DNA of 64,000 nucleotides, taken from the NCBI RefSeq assembly GCF_038397785.1, contig NZ_CP151642.1, positions 1,674,001 through 1,738,000 of the forward strand, given 5' to 3'. The notes beneath the pieces are model-generated. The model searched no databases. It saw only the letters and a list, made by a program, of their open reading frames with translations, and had not been told where the DNA came from. The DNA is from Salinibacterium sp. TMP30. GTDB lineage: Bacteria; Actinomycetota; Actinomycetes; Actinomycetales; Microbacteriaceae. The position numbers were made by a program, and so were the translations under genes. This document shows, in pieces, positions 44,452-54,288 of this stretch (positions are counted from its first letter, which is position 1; each line of letters starts with the position of its first letter).

Positions 44452-45510
44452 CTAGTCAACGGCGAGGTGCGCGCCGAGCACCTCAAGGAACTCTGCCGGA
44501 CGTTCAAGATGCGCCGAATGTCCACACTCTTCCCACGCGAGTTCGGTATAGCTGCCGCCGTTCGCGGCATACTTATCAAAAACGGCTCGGGTCTGCTCGA
44601 TCATCGGCTGCGGTGGGGCAACCTCGGCACCTGGCCACCCGGGGATAACGCCCAATTGCCCCAAGAAGTTGAGATCAAAACCTGACGCATCCGAGACGAT
44701 GGCGTCGTTGATGCCGCGAACCCACAGCACGGGAGGTTTGCTCGCCAATTCAGCTATTCCGCTGACGTTGAAGTGGTCGGGCGTCATGGTGTTGAGCACG
44801 CCGCGGCCGCCAGGTCCGAAGCCTGGCCACGCATCCACCGCAACAGAGTCGCCAGGGTAATTGTCTTCGCCCGTTGCCGTCGTGAGCATCGATTCGACCC
44901 ACAGATCTTCATGCTCGCTGTGAGCTTCCGGATGTGCCACGTAGGCCGTGCGAAATACCATCCGCGCGGATGCCGGAGAGTCGTCGCTCGTGTTTCCCGC
45001 AGTCAATTGGGCAATAAACTCAGGGTTCGCTCCCCCGCCACCGGTGCCGGGGCACTCCGCGGCAAGGAGCTCGCCAGTCGCTCCCTTTGTGCCACCAAAC
45101 CCGAATGGCGAGACAGGCGAAACGAAGGTTGCCGTGGAAACGCGCTCAGCGTGATCGAGCATGAACTGCATCACCACGCCACCGCCCATGCTCCATCCGA
45201 CAAAGTTTGCGCGCTCCACTCCGAGCGAATCAAGAACTGAAGCCACGTCGTCAGAAAAATCGCGAACGCCACGCGTGGCATCCACTGGCAAGGTTTCGCT
45301 TTCACCAAAGCCTCGAAGGTCAATTGCCAAGGCCCGCACTCCGCTGTTGAGGCCGAGCATCGTCGGCTGCCAGAACAGTGAAGAAGAGACGTTGCCGTGA
45401 ACGAAGACGACGGTGGATGTTGCGGAGTCTGCTGGCCGTTCGAGCACTGACGCGACGAGTCGCGGAGTCGTGACGCTGTGCTGAACGATGCCGTCGAGAA
45501 GAGTAGCCAT
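44452..45510 (-). CDS. Alpha/beta hydrolase (island, 1)
   Basis: The 352-residue protein has FVHGNVSSSLFW (oxyanion loop) near residue 37, the nucleophile Ser in VGWSMGGGVV near 107, and the His in EECGHSAHLERP near 332. A glycine-rich insertion (PGTGGGGANPEF) precedes a cap domain of about 100 residues. It lies 52 bases after scoB, with AAAAGGA before its ATG, and is the last gene of the island. It may hydrolyse an ester or oligomer of the substrate the transporter imports; the substrate is unknown. Confidence 0.85.
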   Translation of the reverse strand: MATLLDGIVQHSVTTPRLVASVLERPADSATSTVVFVHGNVSSSLFWQPTMLGLNSGVRALAIDLRGFGESETLPVDATRGVRDFSDDVASVLDSLGVERANFVGWSMGGGVVMQFMLDHAERVSTATFVSPVSPFGFGGTKGATGELLAAECPGTGGGGANPEFIAQLTAGNTSDDSPASARMVFRTAYVAHPEAHSEHEDLWVESMLTTATGEDNYPGDSVAVDAWPGFGPGGRGVLNTMTPDHFNVSGIAELASKPPVLWVRGINDAIVSDASGFDLNFLGQLGVIPGWPGAEVAPPQPMIEQTRAVFDKYAANGGSYTELAWEECGHSAHLERPAEFLEVLGAHLAVD

Positions 45511-45562
45511 GGGGTGTCCTTTTAGTTGGTAAAACTGCGGGGAGTACGGGTATTCAGGAAAT

Positions 45563-46207
45563 CTATGCCGAAATAAGGTCTACGGTCAGCTCGGGCTCAG
45601 TTGCCGCCCGAACGGTTGCTTCGTCAACGCCGGGGGCGAGCTCGCGCACAACGAGCCCACCGAGTGTGACGTCGATTACCGCGAGATCGGTGATGATGCG
45701 GTGAACAACACCGCGACCGGTGAGCGGCAGCGAGCACTCGTTAACGATCTTGGGAGTGCCGTCCTTGGCGACATGCTCCATGAGTACGATGACGCGAGCC
45801 GCACCGTGCACCAGATCCATCGCGCCGCCTGGCCCCTTGACCATCTTGCCGGGGATCATCCAGTTGGCAAGATCGCCGGCGACGGAAACCTGCATTGCGC
45901 CCAAAATGGCCGCGTCTATCTTGCCGCCGCGAATCATCCCGAAACTCATCGCAGAATCGAAGAAGGCCGTGCCCGGAAGGGTCGTGACGGTCTCTTTGCC
46001 CGCATTAATCAGGTCAGGGTCGACGTTCTCTTCTGTGGGATACGGCCCAACCCCCAGAATGCCATTCTCCGACTGCAGTACAACCGTGCGGCCCTCTGGC
46101 ACATAGTTGGGTACGAGCGTCGGCAACCCAATGCCCAAGTTCACATACGAACCATCAGCCAACTCGAGCGCGGCACGAGCCGCCATCTCTTCGCGTGTCA
46201 AAGCCAT
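45563..46207 (-). CDS. scoB: 3-oxoacid CoA-transferase subunit B
   Basis: The 214-residue subunit has the catalytic Glu47 in [13 protein letters not shown] and the [14 protein letters not shown] block. With the A subunit it moves CoA from succinyl-CoA (or another acyl-CoA) to acetoacetate. A 3-oxoadipate CoA-transferase (pcaJ) is the main alternative; the adjacent 3-hydroxybutyrate dehydrogenase favours acetoacetate. Its ATG shares one base with the stop of subunit A. Confidence 0.9.
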   Translation of the reverse strand: MALTREEMAARAALELADGSYVNLGIGLPTLVPNYVPEGRTVVLQSENGILGVGPYPTEENVDPDLINAGKETVTTLPGTAFFDSAMSFGMIRGGKIDAAILGAMQVSVAGDLANWMIPGKMVKGPGGAMDLVHGAARVIVLMEHVAKDGTPKIVNECSLPLTGRGVVHRIITDLAVIDVTLGGLVVRELAPGVDEATVRAATEPELTVDLISA

Positions 46208-46983
46208 TACGCCACCCCCTGCCGCACAGTGCGACGTTCGATTCTCTTCTCGACATCGGAACCCACCTCGATCACTCGCGAAACGTAGACGCCCGGCAAA
46301 TGCACGGCATCCGGCTCAATTTCGCCAGGCTCGACAAGTTCTTCGACCTGAGCCACGCAGATGCGACCGGCCATAGCGGCGAGCGGCGAGAAGTTGCGCG
46401 CTGACTTAGCAAAAACAAGATTGCCGTGACGATCACCCTTGAGTGCGTGCACGAGCGAGAAATCTGTAGTGATCGACTCTTCGAGCACGAACTCTTTCGC
46501 AGCTCCCTTGACCTCGAAAGTGCGAACCTCTTTCTGAGGCGACGCAATCGCGATGCCACCCGCACCGTCGTAACGACGAGGCAGACCGCCCTCAGCAACC
46601 TGAGTTCCCACCCCCGTCTGAGTAAAGAATGCGGCAATCCCCGAACCGCCAGCGCGAAGTTTTTCAGCGAGCGTGCCCTGTGGCGTCAACTCAACCTCAA
46701 GCTCGCCGGTCAAGAACTGGCGCTCAAACTCCTTGTTCTCCCCAACATACGACGACGTCATCTTGCGGATGCGGCGAGCGCCAAGCAGCACGCCCAAGCC
46801 CCAGTCATCGACACCACAGTTGTTGCTCACGATGCTCAAATCGTCGGAGCCTAACTCCAGCAGCGCCTGGATCAGAACCATCGGATTACCGCAGAGGCCG
46901 AAACCTCCCACCGCAAGAGATGCCCCGTTCGGAATATCGGCGACAGCCTCTGCCGCCGACCCCACTGTCTTATCAATACTCAC
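46207..46983 (-). CDS. scoA: 3-oxoacid CoA-transferase subunit A
   Basis: The 258-residue subunit has [16 protein letters not shown] near residue 26, [14 protein letters not shown] near 54 and [13 protein letters not shown] near 195, as in SCOT A subunits. It is coupled to the hydrolase upstream by a 4-base overlap and to scoB by one base. Confidence 0.92.
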   Translation of the reverse strand: MSIDKTVGSAAEAVADIPNGASLAVGGFGLCGNPMVLIQALLELGSDDLSIVSNNCGVDDWGLGVLLGARRIRKMTSSYVGENKEFERQFLTGELEVELTPQGTLAEKLRAGGSGIAAFFTQTGVGTQVAEGGLPRRYDGAGGIAIASPQKEVRTFEVKGAAKEFVLEESITTDFSLVHALKGDRHGNLVFAKSARNFSPLAAMAGRICVAQVEELVEPGEIEPDAVHLPGVYVSRVIEVGSDVEKRIERRTVRQGVA

Positions 46984-47888
46984 GCTCGGACCTCCCGGGG
47001 TTGACTCGTCAAAATTTCATTCATGACGCCCGCAACACGATCTGCACCACGCGGTGTCAAAGTAATTGTGTAGTGGTTGACGTCAACCGCCTCATGAAAA
47101 ATCACATTCGGAAGTTCGGAACGCCAGTGGTCACGCTGTTCCGGAGAATACAACGCGGGCACCTGATTGAGAAGACCCCGAGGTGCCCGAATGAAATGTA
47201 CCGGAACCGTCAGCCCTCGAAGAGCGCCAAGATAATGCTCATCCCCACTCAGCTGGAGGGCATCGAAACTCACCGCGGCGATATTACTCGCCGGATGCAG
47301 ACTGGGCTCGGAGCCGACTAGATCGTAATCCACATAGTCACGCACAGCACTCGTAAACTCCTGAGCAAACGCCGGATGCTTTTCCCAAAAATTTTGATAA
47401 CTCGCACGATCAACAAACGTCATCGACAGTCGCTCAGCAGCGGGCCCCAAAATCACCTGGGGAAGCTCCTCAACCGAAGTTCCCTCCGGCGCAGGAATGG
47501 GCAAACCGCCGTCAATGAGGATCAACGCGGACACACGCTCCGGATACTGCGCCGCCAAGCTCGCAGCGACGAAACCACCCATCGAATGCCCAACCACGAG
47601 CGCCGACGCCGTATCTGTCGCCGCCAACAGCGCGTTCATGTCTGCGGCGTGCTGCGGCATCCCGAACGGCGCCGGAAGGTCCCGGCTTGCACCGCGCCCT
47701 CGCAGATCGGGAGCGATGACCCGATACTCAGGCAAGGCGGCCGCGATAAGCGGCCACGACATGTGCGACGCCGTGATGCCGTGAATGAGCAGGATGGTGC
47801 CCTGAGGCTTCGAATCTGGCTCCCAGATCGCGGCCGTGAGTTCGCCACCCTCGACGGGGCACCGGATAGTTCGATAGTGCTGAGTCAT
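46980..47888 (-). CDS. Alpha/beta hydrolase (island, 2)
   Basis: I use ATG 47888, which overlaps the stop of the dehydrogenase gene as ATGA; the longer frame reads back into it. The 302-residue protein has LLIHGITASHMSW near residue 33, the nucleophile in VVGHSMGGFVAASL near 97 and the His in VNHYTIT near 280. No signal peptide. Placed between 3-hydroxybutyrate dehydrogenase and the CoA-transferase, it might split 3-hydroxybutyrate oligomers or esters, which is inference. Confidence 0.85.
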   Translation of the reverse strand: MTQHYRTIRCPVEGGELTAAIWEPDSKPQGTILLIHGITASHMSWPLIAAALPEYRVIAPDLRGRGASRDLPAPFGMPQHAADMNALLAATDTASALVVGHSMGGFVAASLAAQYPERVSALILIDGGLPIPAPEGTSVEELPQVILGPAAERLSMTFVDRASYQNFWEKHPAFAQEFTSAVRDYVDYDLVGSEPSLHPASNIAAVSFDALQLSGDEHYLGALRGLTVPVHFIRAPRGLLNQVPALYSPEQRDHWRSELPNVIFHEAVDVNHYTITLTPRGADRVAGVMNEILTSQPREVRA

Positions 47889-48631
47889 CGCGCGCTCCAG
47901 CCGCCATCCATCGTGTATGAGGCGCCCGTAACCATTCCGGCGGTGTTGCCGGCAAGCCACAAGACAAGATCAGCAACTTCCTCGGGTTCAAGCAATCGTT
48001 TGATGGCGCTCTCTGTCAGCATCACCTTCTCCACAACTTCAGATTCCGGGATGCCGTGCACTTTCGCTTGATCGGCGATCTGCTTCTCGACCAACGGGGT
48101 GCGCACATACCCGGGGTTCACGCAGTTGCTCGTGACGCCGTGAGCTCCACCCTCCAGCGCCGTAACCTTGGAGAAACCTTCCAGCGCGTGCTTCGCAGCA
48201 ACATAAGCCGATTTGTACGGTGACGCCCGCAATCCGTGCACAGAGCTGATGTTGATGATGCGACCGAACTCACGCTCGTACATTCGAGGCAAAGCGGCCC
48301 GCACGAGCAGGAACGGTGCCTCAATCATGAGATCGAGGATGCGGCTGAACATTGCTGGCTCAAAGCTCTCAATCGGACTCACGTGCTGAATGCCGGCATT
48401 GTTGACGAGAATGTCGATGTCGAGGCTGAGGTCTGCAAGGGCAGCCGTCTCGGTGAGGTCAACCTGCCAGGCGTCGCCGCCGATCCGGTTCGCTTGGGCG
48501 GTAGCTGCGTCGCCGTTGAGATCGGCAACGATCACGTGTGCCCCCGCGTTCGCAAGCGACACGGTACACGCGGCACCAATCCCGCTGGCACCACCGGTTA
48601 CGAGGGCCCTGCGTCCCGAAAGATCGGTCAT
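47885..48631 (-). CDS. 3-hydroxybutyrate dehydrogenase
   Basis: The 248-residue classical SDR has TGGASGIG at 12-19, NNAG at 77-80, Ser130, Tyr143 and Lys147 (YVAAK). NNAGIQHVSPIESF and the GYVRTPLVEKQIADQA block are typical of bacterial 3-hydroxybutyrate dehydrogenases, which oxidise (R)-3-hydroxybutyrate to acetoacetate with NAD+. The C-terminal GASYTMDGGWSAR also fits. Overlaps of four bases link it to the genes on either side. Confidence 0.9.
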   Translation of the reverse strand: MTDLSGRRALVTGGASGIGAACTVSLANAGAHVIVADLNGDAATAQANRIGGDAWQVDLTETAALADLSLDIDILVNNAGIQHVSPIESFEPAMFSRILDLMIEAPFLLVRAALPRMYEREFGRIINISSVHGLRASPYKSAYVAAKHALEGFSKVTALEGGAHGVTSNCVNPGYVRTPLVEKQIADQAKVHGIPESEVVEKVMLTESAIKRLLEPEEVADLVLWLAGNTAGMVTGASYTMDGGWSAR

Positions 48632-49284
48632 TTCTCGACTCCTGAACTGCTCGACTCCGGCACAGCCAGAGCACGGCGAATAAATGTGATCATGTGATCG
48701 AGAACATCATCGGGAACTCGTGAGGTTCCACTTGCGGTCGGATCGGCATCATTGCCTGCAGACGGTGAGTCGCCCCACAACACCCACCGCATCCCAATCA
48801 TTTCGCCAATCCCCATGAGCGCCCACGCTGCGACAGTCGGATCAATATCGCCAACCTCACCCAGCAACTGTGCTTCTTTGAGCCCCTCGATGTAGCCATC
48901 GACAATGCGCGAATAGTGCAGCCGCAGTGATTTGGGTGACACGAATTCGGCCTCACGAACCACTCGGTAGAGCGCCGGGTGCTCGGCCGTGAATTCAAAG
49001 AACGCACGAAAACCTGCACGCTCCGATTCGATCCGATTGGATGCCGCACCCGAGGCTTCGCTCAGTGCTCGACGAACGCGGCGGTTGAGATCCTCAACGA
49101 GTTCTTCAAAAATCTCAAGCTTGCTCGCGAAATAGAGATAAAACGTGCCCTGACCAACACCCGCTTCTTCTGTGATGCGCACGACGGACGCATCGGTATA
49201 GCCGTAGCGCGCGAAGACGGTTTCGGCTGCCTCAATCAGCTTCGTCTTGGTGCGGGTGCCGCGAGCGGTGAGTGGTGTGTTCAT
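48628..49284 (-). CDS. TetR-family regulator of the island
   Basis: ATG 49284 overlaps the stop of the acyl-CoA synthetase gene (ATGA). The 218-residue protein has a TetR HTH (ARYGYTDASVVRITEEAGVGQGTFYLYFASK) and a ligand domain of the fatty-acid or CoA-responsive type by length only. It is in the middle of the operon and probably represses it; a palindrome at 55520 is the likely operator. Confidence 0.87.
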   Translation of the reverse strand: MNTPLTARGTRTKTKLIEAAETVFARYGYTDASVVRITEEAGVGQGTFYLYFASKLEIFEELVEDLNRRVRRALSEASGAASNRIESERAGFRAFFEFTAEHPALYRVVREAEFVSPKSLRLHYSRIVDGYIEGLKEAQLLGEVGDIDPTVAAWALMGIGEMIGMRWVLWGDSPSAGNDADPTASGTSRVPDDVLDHMITFIRRALAVPESSSSGVEK

Positions 49285-50843
49285 GAACTGATCCGTCCTG
49301 CTTGTGCGGACTCTGATGTCCATTGGCCGAGCAGCACACGACGGCGCGCCTTGTCACTGGATGAGCGCGGGATCGACTCCACGAACATCACACGCTTGGG
49401 TACCTTGAATTTCGCCAGGGAAGCACGAGCAAAATCGAGCAGGTCGGTCTCGTCGGTTGACGCGCCCGAACGCACTACAACCCAGGCCACGGCAACTTCG
49501 CCCCATTGCTCGTCTGGCACCCCAACGACAGCGACATCGGCAACGGCGGGATGACCGAACAGCACACCCTCAATTTCGGCAGGAGCGACCGACTCTCCCC
49601 CGGTGATGAAAATGTCTTTGATGCGATCAAGCACGCGGTAGTAGCCTTCGGCATCCCTGCTCACTAAGTCACCCGTGGCAAGCCAGCCATCGCGAAGCGC
49701 GAGTGCGGTTGCTTCGGGTGCACGAAAGTAGCCGCTGAAAACACCGGGGCCGCGCACAAGCAGCTCACCCTGTCCCGCGCCCTCAATGCGTTCCCCCGTA
49801 ACCGAGTCAGCAATGTCGACGTCGACGTGCGGATACGGTTTTCCCGCAGAACCGATGCGAACCCGTGCTTCTTCATCGGGAAGACACAACACGTTGGGGG
49901 CGGCTTCGGTGAGTCCATAGCCCTGCGTGAGCGCAACGCCCCGGCTGTGCCACACCCGCAGAAGCGGTTCGGGCATGGGGGCGCCACCAACAATCGCGTG
50001 CGCGAGACTCGAGAGGTCACTGAGCGCAAACCGCGGATGCTGCGACAAGATCAGGTAGTTGGCTGGCACGCCCATCATGGTCGTGATGCGGCGATCGGCG
50101 ATGAGTTGAAGGACACGTGCAGGGTCGAAGGTGCGCTCAAGCACGACCGTGGCCCCCATCCACCAGGCCAGCAGCGGCTGAATATTCCAGCCCCCCACGT
50201 GGTACTGAGGCATAACCGCGAGCACCGTATCGGCACTCGTAATCTCAGCGGTGCGCGATAGCGAGAGGTTAGTCCAGAAGCAATTGGAGTGACTCAGGAT
50301 GGCACCCTTTGCGTGGTCAAGAGTTCCCGAAGTGAAAACAATAAGGAGTGCATCGTCGTCGCGCACTGCTCGCCGCACGGGCGGCGTCGCGTCGTTTCGC
50401 AGCGGGGCAACAATGTCGCGCTCGATACCGTGCGTTCCGAGAATGCCGCGGGCTATGGGGGCGATCAGTCGATCCTCCGCGAGACTGGCGAGAGTCGCAA
50501 ATTCGTCTTCCACCAACAACAGCGCTGGATCTGCCTGTTCGAGCTGTTGTGCGATCTCCCGCGGAGAGAGGCGCCACGAGAGCGGCACAAGCACGAGACC
50601 CGCCTTAGCACAGGCGAAGAACACCACAACGTGGTCAGAACTGTTTCCCGTAATCGTGGCGATGCGATCGCCAACACCGTAGCCGCCATCGAGAAAAGCC
50701 TCGGCGAGTGCAGTGGCTCGATCATCCAGTTGGCGGTAGGTCAACACCACGCCGCGGTCGTCGACGGCAACACGCTCAGGAGTGGCGATGGCGCGGTCAG
50801 AGGTCCACCGCCCTAACGTGTGTAGCCCATCAGGCTGACTCAT
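49281..50843 (-). CDS. Acyl-CoA synthetase (AMP-forming)
   Basis: The 520-residue ANL-family enzyme has VFTSGTLDHAKGAILSHSN near residue 168, where the usual TSGTTGxPKG is altered to TSGTLDHAKG while the Lys is kept. Later motifs are QGYGLTEAAPNV near 310, YRVLDRIKDIFITGGESVAPAEIE near 405 and KFKVPKRV near 490 with the catalytic Lys region. It activates a carboxylic acid with ATP and CoA. The substrate is unknown; a short or medium hydroxy- or branched acid fits the context. Confidence 0.88.
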   Translation of the reverse strand: MSQPDGLHTLGRWTSDRAIATPERVAVDDRGVVLTYRQLDDRATALAEAFLDGGYGVGDRIATITGNSSDHVVVFFACAKAGLVLVPLSWRLSPREIAQQLEQADPALLLVEDEFATLASLAEDRLIAPIARGILGTHGIERDIVAPLRNDATPPVRRAVRDDDALLIVFTSGTLDHAKGAILSHSNCFWTNLSLSRTAEITSADTVLAVMPQYHVGGWNIQPLLAWWMGATVVLERTFDPARVLQLIADRRITTMMGVPANYLILSQHPRFALSDLSSLAHAIVGGAPMPEPLLRVWHSRGVALTQGYGLTEAAPNVLCLPDEEARVRIGSAGKPYPHVDVDIADSVTGERIEGAGQGELLVRGPGVFSGYFRAPEATALALRDGWLATGDLVSRDAEGYYRVLDRIKDIFITGGESVAPAEIEGVLFGHPAVADVAVVGVPDEQWGEVAVAWVVVRSGASTDETDLLDFARASLAKFKVPKRVMFVESIPRSSSDKARRRVLLGQWTSESAQAGRISS

Positions 50844-51919
50844 TCCGCCTCCTCAAGCTGCTTGCGAGCAGCCGGCGAGACACTAGTGCCTGTTCCTAGG
50901 CGCTGTGCTGCACCGGCAATTCCTCCGGGAAGGAACAACACCACAAGGATAAACAGCGTGCCGAGAATAAAGAGTGGTTCTGAGAGAGGAATCCGCAAAA
51001 CTGCCGGAAGTCCGGCGATCGCCTCGGAGCCTGCGAGCGCTGTAAGCCGCTGATCGAGCAGCGTGTAAACGATTCCGCCGACGATCGCACCCCACCGGGA
51101 ACCGACACCTCCGAGCACCACAATCACCAAGATCGTGAGGGTAAAGTCTGCTGAGGTTGCCCGTGGAGTTGTTCCACTCTGCAGCAGCAGATGAACCATT
51201 CCGACAAGCGATGCCAGCACTGACGCGATGACGAACGCCATCAGCTTTACGCCGAATGGGCGCAAACCGAGCACGCGCACTCGCAACTCATTCTCGCGAG
51301 TTGCCGTCACCGCATGGCCCGCGCGGGAGTTCTCAAACCAGGCAACAATGACGAATACAATCACCAACAGCGCAAGAGCGAGCCAGTAGAGATTACGGGT
51401 GTTGATCACACCGATGAAGAAGTCGGGAATGTGCTCGGTATCGAGACGCAATCCTTCCTCTCCCCCCGTGACGGAGGGGTTGCGCCGCACGAGCACATTC
51501 CCTGCCTGGGCGAACGCCAGGGTGACCATCGCAAACGAGATTCCGGTGACTCGCAAGCTCAGTGCGCCAAGGAGATACGCGGCGGCAATGACGACCGCAA
51601 GTGTGAGCCCTAGCGCCGGAATCAGGGTGAGCTCGGTCTGCTGGAGCACAATCCCCAGTCCGTAGGCTCCGAGCGCAAAGTAGAGGGCGTGACCGAAGGA
51701 GAGCATCCCTGCAGTGCCAAACAGCAGATGGTAGCTGAGAGCGAGCGAAGCGAACAACAACGCTAATGCGAGCAGTTGCAGGGTCCCCGGCGTGTAGGTG
51801 GCCCCCGGCAGCACCCCGGGAATCGAAATATTCAGCAGAGGCAGGACCGCGGCAAACACCACGAAGGCACCACCCACGATCCACCACGTGCGTTGGCTGA
51901 GGTTCGTGAGCGACTTCAT
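50840..51919 (-). CDS. livM: Branched-chain/carboxylate ABC transporter permease LivM
   Basis: The 359-residue permease has about ten transmembrane segments with the LivM loop EEGLRLDTEHIPDFFIG and the EAA-like TRENELRVRVLGLRPFGVKLMAFVI. It pairs with LivH. It overlaps livH and the acyl-CoA synthetase by four bases each. Confidence 0.92.
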   Translation of the reverse strand: MKSLTNLSQRTWWIVGGAFVVFAAVLPLLNISIPGVLPGATYTPGTLQLLALALLFASLALSYHLLFGTAGMLSFGHALYFALGAYGLGIVLQQTELTLIPALGLTLAVVIAAAYLLGALSLRVTGISFAMVTLAFAQAGNVLVRRNPSVTGGEEGLRLDTEHIPDFFIGVINTRNLYWLALALLVIVFVIVAWFENSRAGHAVTATRENELRVRVLGLRPFGVKLMAFVIASVLASLVGMVHLLLQSGTTPRATSADFTLTILVIVVLGGVGSRWGAIVGGIVYTLLDQRLTALAGSEAIAGLPAVLRIPLSEPLFILGTLFILVVLFLPGGIAGAAQRLGTGTSVSPAARKQLEEAE

Positions 51920-52791
51920 GCTTTCTTCCCCAAAATTCCGGTCGGGCGGACCAACAGCACGATGGCAAGCAGCAGAACAACCATCAGGTCACCCGTGCCG
52001 CCGAGAAAATAGTTGGCAAACTGCTGCAGGATCGCGACCACTACCGAAGCAATCGCCGCGCCCGCGAGTGAACCCAAGCCACCGATCACCGTGACAATGA
52101 ACGCGAAGATCAGCAGGGATCCGCCCAATTGTGGTGAGACATAACCGAAATAGTGCGAGGCGAGAACCCCACCGAGGCCGGCCGCAGCACCACCGATAGC
52201 GAAAACAACGGTGAAGGCCTTACGCACATCAATACCCAAGGCGGTGACCATTGAACGGTTCTCGACACCGGCCCGAATGACCAAACCGAAGCGGGTGTAC
52301 CGCAAGAATGCGACGATTCCGAGCAGCACGAGCACGGCAGCCCCGATGAGCAAGAAGCGATCGTTGGGAACTCGTGCCCCCAAAATTTCTGTCGTCTGTG
52401 ACAGCCACGGCGGTGCCGTGACATAGATCGCGTCGGTGCCCCAGATGCCCTCAAACAGGGCGACCGTCGCGAGCGCCAGACCAACAGTCACGAGCACTTG
52501 CTCGATGTGCCGGTTGTACAAGCGTCTAATGAGCAAAAACTCGGTCGCGGCCGCAACGAGTGCGCCCACCACCATTCCGAGAAGCAGAGAGGCGATCAGC
52601 GTGCCCCAGCTTTCGCCGCCCATCCGCCTCGCCAACTCCCACCCCGCAAAAGCGCCGAGCGTGAGGAAGGATCCGTGGGCAAAATTCAGCACACCCATGA
52701 GGCCATAGATCAGTGAAAGACCGGATGCCACGAGGAAGTACAGCGCACCAAGCCCCAGACCCGTAATCAACAGGAGAATTATGGTGCTCAT
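51916..52791 (-). CDS. livH: Branched-chain/carboxylate ABC transporter permease LivH
   Basis: The 291-residue permease has the LivH opening GLGALYFLVASGLSLIYGLMGVLNFAHG and RAGVENRSMVTALGIDVRKAF, the ATPase contact loop. With LivM it forms the membrane channel. Confidence 0.93.
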   Translation of the reverse strand: MSTIILLLITGLGLGALYFLVASGLSLIYGLMGVLNFAHGSFLTLGAFAGWELARRMGGESWGTLIASLLLGMVVGALVAAATEFLLIRRLYNRHIEQVLVTVGLALATVALFEGIWGTDAIYVTAPPWLSQTTEILGARVPNDRFLLIGAAVLVLLGIVAFLRYTRFGLVIRAGVENRSMVTALGIDVRKAFTVVFAIGGAAAGLGGVLASHYFGYVSPQLGGSLLIFAFIVTVIGGLGSLAGAAIASVVVAILQQFANYFLGGTGDLMVVLLLAIVLLVRPTGILGKKA

Positions 52792-53522
52792 GCGACCCCT
52801 AGCAATTCTTTAGTCAACGCTTCATTGCCGAGCAGTTCCTCGGCGCTGCCGTCGTACACGACGCGTCCGCCTTCAAGCACGATGGCTTTCTGGGCGAGCC
52901 TCCGAACGACCTGAAGATTCTGTTCAACAAGCAGCACTGGCACTGTTTGAGCTGCCCGTTCAAGCGCGCGAGCCACATCCATCACAATCAGCGGGGCAAG
53001 TCCCTTAGTGGGCTCATCAACGAGCAGAACGCGGTTGTCGTTAACGAGGGCGCGAGCCAGTGACACCATCTGCTGTTGTCCCCCAGATAGCGTGCCCGCG
53101 AGTTGCCCGGCCCTAGCGGTGAGGTCAGGAAAAAGTTCAGCGATCAGTTCGCGATTCGGCGATGAATCTCGCTCCGCGAGTCGCAGATTCTCGGCCACCG
53201 TGAGCGAAGCGAAAACTTCGCGATCCTCGGGCACATACCCGACACCGCGCTGAACGATTCGATGAGTGGGTTCGCGATCGATTCGGTCACCGGCGAGGGT
53301 CACTTCGCCCGAGCGTTCAATGAGCCCCATGATTGCCCGGAGCGTGCTCGTCTTGCCAACACCATTGCGTCCCAGCAGAGCGGTCACTCCCACCGGGAGC
53401 ATCTCAAAGCTCACCGACTCAACAACCTGCTGGCCCTCAATGCTTGCGTTGAGATCCTTGACCGTCAGGATGGATTCCGTGACGGCTGCTGCCGTCGGTG
53501 TACTGTCGATCGATTCGGTCAT
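52788..53522 (-). CDS. livF: ABC transporter ATPase LivF
   Basis: The 244-residue ATPase has Walker A GRNGVGKTST, the signature LSGGQQQMVSLAR and Walker B VLLVDEPTKGLAP. LivF typically lacks the C-terminal extension found in LivG. Confidence 0.93.
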   Translation of the reverse strand: MTESIDSTPTAAAVTESILTVKDLNASIEGQQVVESVSFEMLPVGVTALLGRNGVGKTSTLRAIMGLIERSGEVTLAGDRIDREPTHRIVQRGVGYVPEDREVFASLTVAENLRLAERDSSPNRELIAELFPDLTARAGQLAGTLSGGQQQMVSLARALVNDNRVLLVDEPTKGLAPLIVMDVARALERAAQTVPVLLVEQNLQVVRRLAQKAIVLEGGRVVYDGSAEELLGNEALTKELLGVA

Positions 53523-54274
53523 AGTGGTGCCCCCAAATAAGCCTTCTGCACCGCTTCGTCTGCCATCACGGCCTCCGGGGTGTCACACGCGAGCAACTGA
53601 CCGTGGTGCATAACCGCAACGCGGTCAACCAAGCCAAGAACAACATCCATGTGGTGTTCCACCATGAGCACGGTGCGCCCCGACTTATGAACCTGACGGA
53701 TTACCTCGCTAAGCCCGGCAACGTCACCAGAAGCGACCCCGGCCATCGGCTCATCGAGCAAAATCACGCTCGGATCGGTTGCGAGCAGCATCGCGATTTC
53801 GAGTTTGCGTTTGTCACCGTGCGAGAGCACACCCGCGAGCGTCTCGCTGTGGTGGCCCAATCCAACTTCATCGAGTCCCGCCCGGGCAATCGTTGTTGCC
53901 GCATCGTTCGGCCGCGGAAAGCGCAGCACCGAAGTGGCACCGCCCAGTTTCACTTGAGCTGCCAGTCGCACGTTCTCCACGGCGCTGAGCGCCGGGAACA
54001 GACTGGATGTTTGAAAAGTTCTGCCGAGCCCAGCCCGGGCTCGCGCATCAATGGTCTGATTCGTGACGCTACGCCCCTCAAGAGTGACGGTTCCGCTAGT
54101 GGGTGTCATCACCCCGGAGATGAGGTTGAATAGCGTGGTCTTTCCGGCCCCATTGGGGCCGATCACGCCGAGCATCTCGCCCTGGGAAACCGAGAGTGAC
54201 ACATCATCGATGATGACGGCACCGCCGATTGTGAGGGCAAGGTGCTCGACCGTGAGCACGGGCTGGTTCGACAT
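53519..54274 (-). CDS. livG: ABC transporter ATPase LivG
   Basis: The 251-residue ATPase has Walker A GPNGAGKTTLFN, a signature-like LSHGDKRKLEIAM in place of the usual LSYGQQRRLEIA, Walker B VILLDEPMAGV and the H-loop MVEHHMDVV. The length and C-terminus are of the LivG type. Confidence 0.93.
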   Translation of the reverse strand: MSNQPVLTVEHLALTIGGAVIIDDVSLSVSQGEMLGVIGPNGAGKTTLFNLISGVMTPTSGTVTLEGRSVTNQTIDARARAGLGRTFQTSSLFPALSAVENVRLAAQVKLGGATSVLRFPRPNDAATTIARAGLDEVGLGHHSETLAGVLSHGDKRKLEIAMLLATDPSVILLDEPMAGVASGDVAGLSEVIRQVHKSGRTVLMVEHHMDVVLGLVDRVAVMHHGQLLACDTPEAVMADEAVQKAYLGAPL

Positions 54275-54288
54275 AGCTTCTGAGCTAC

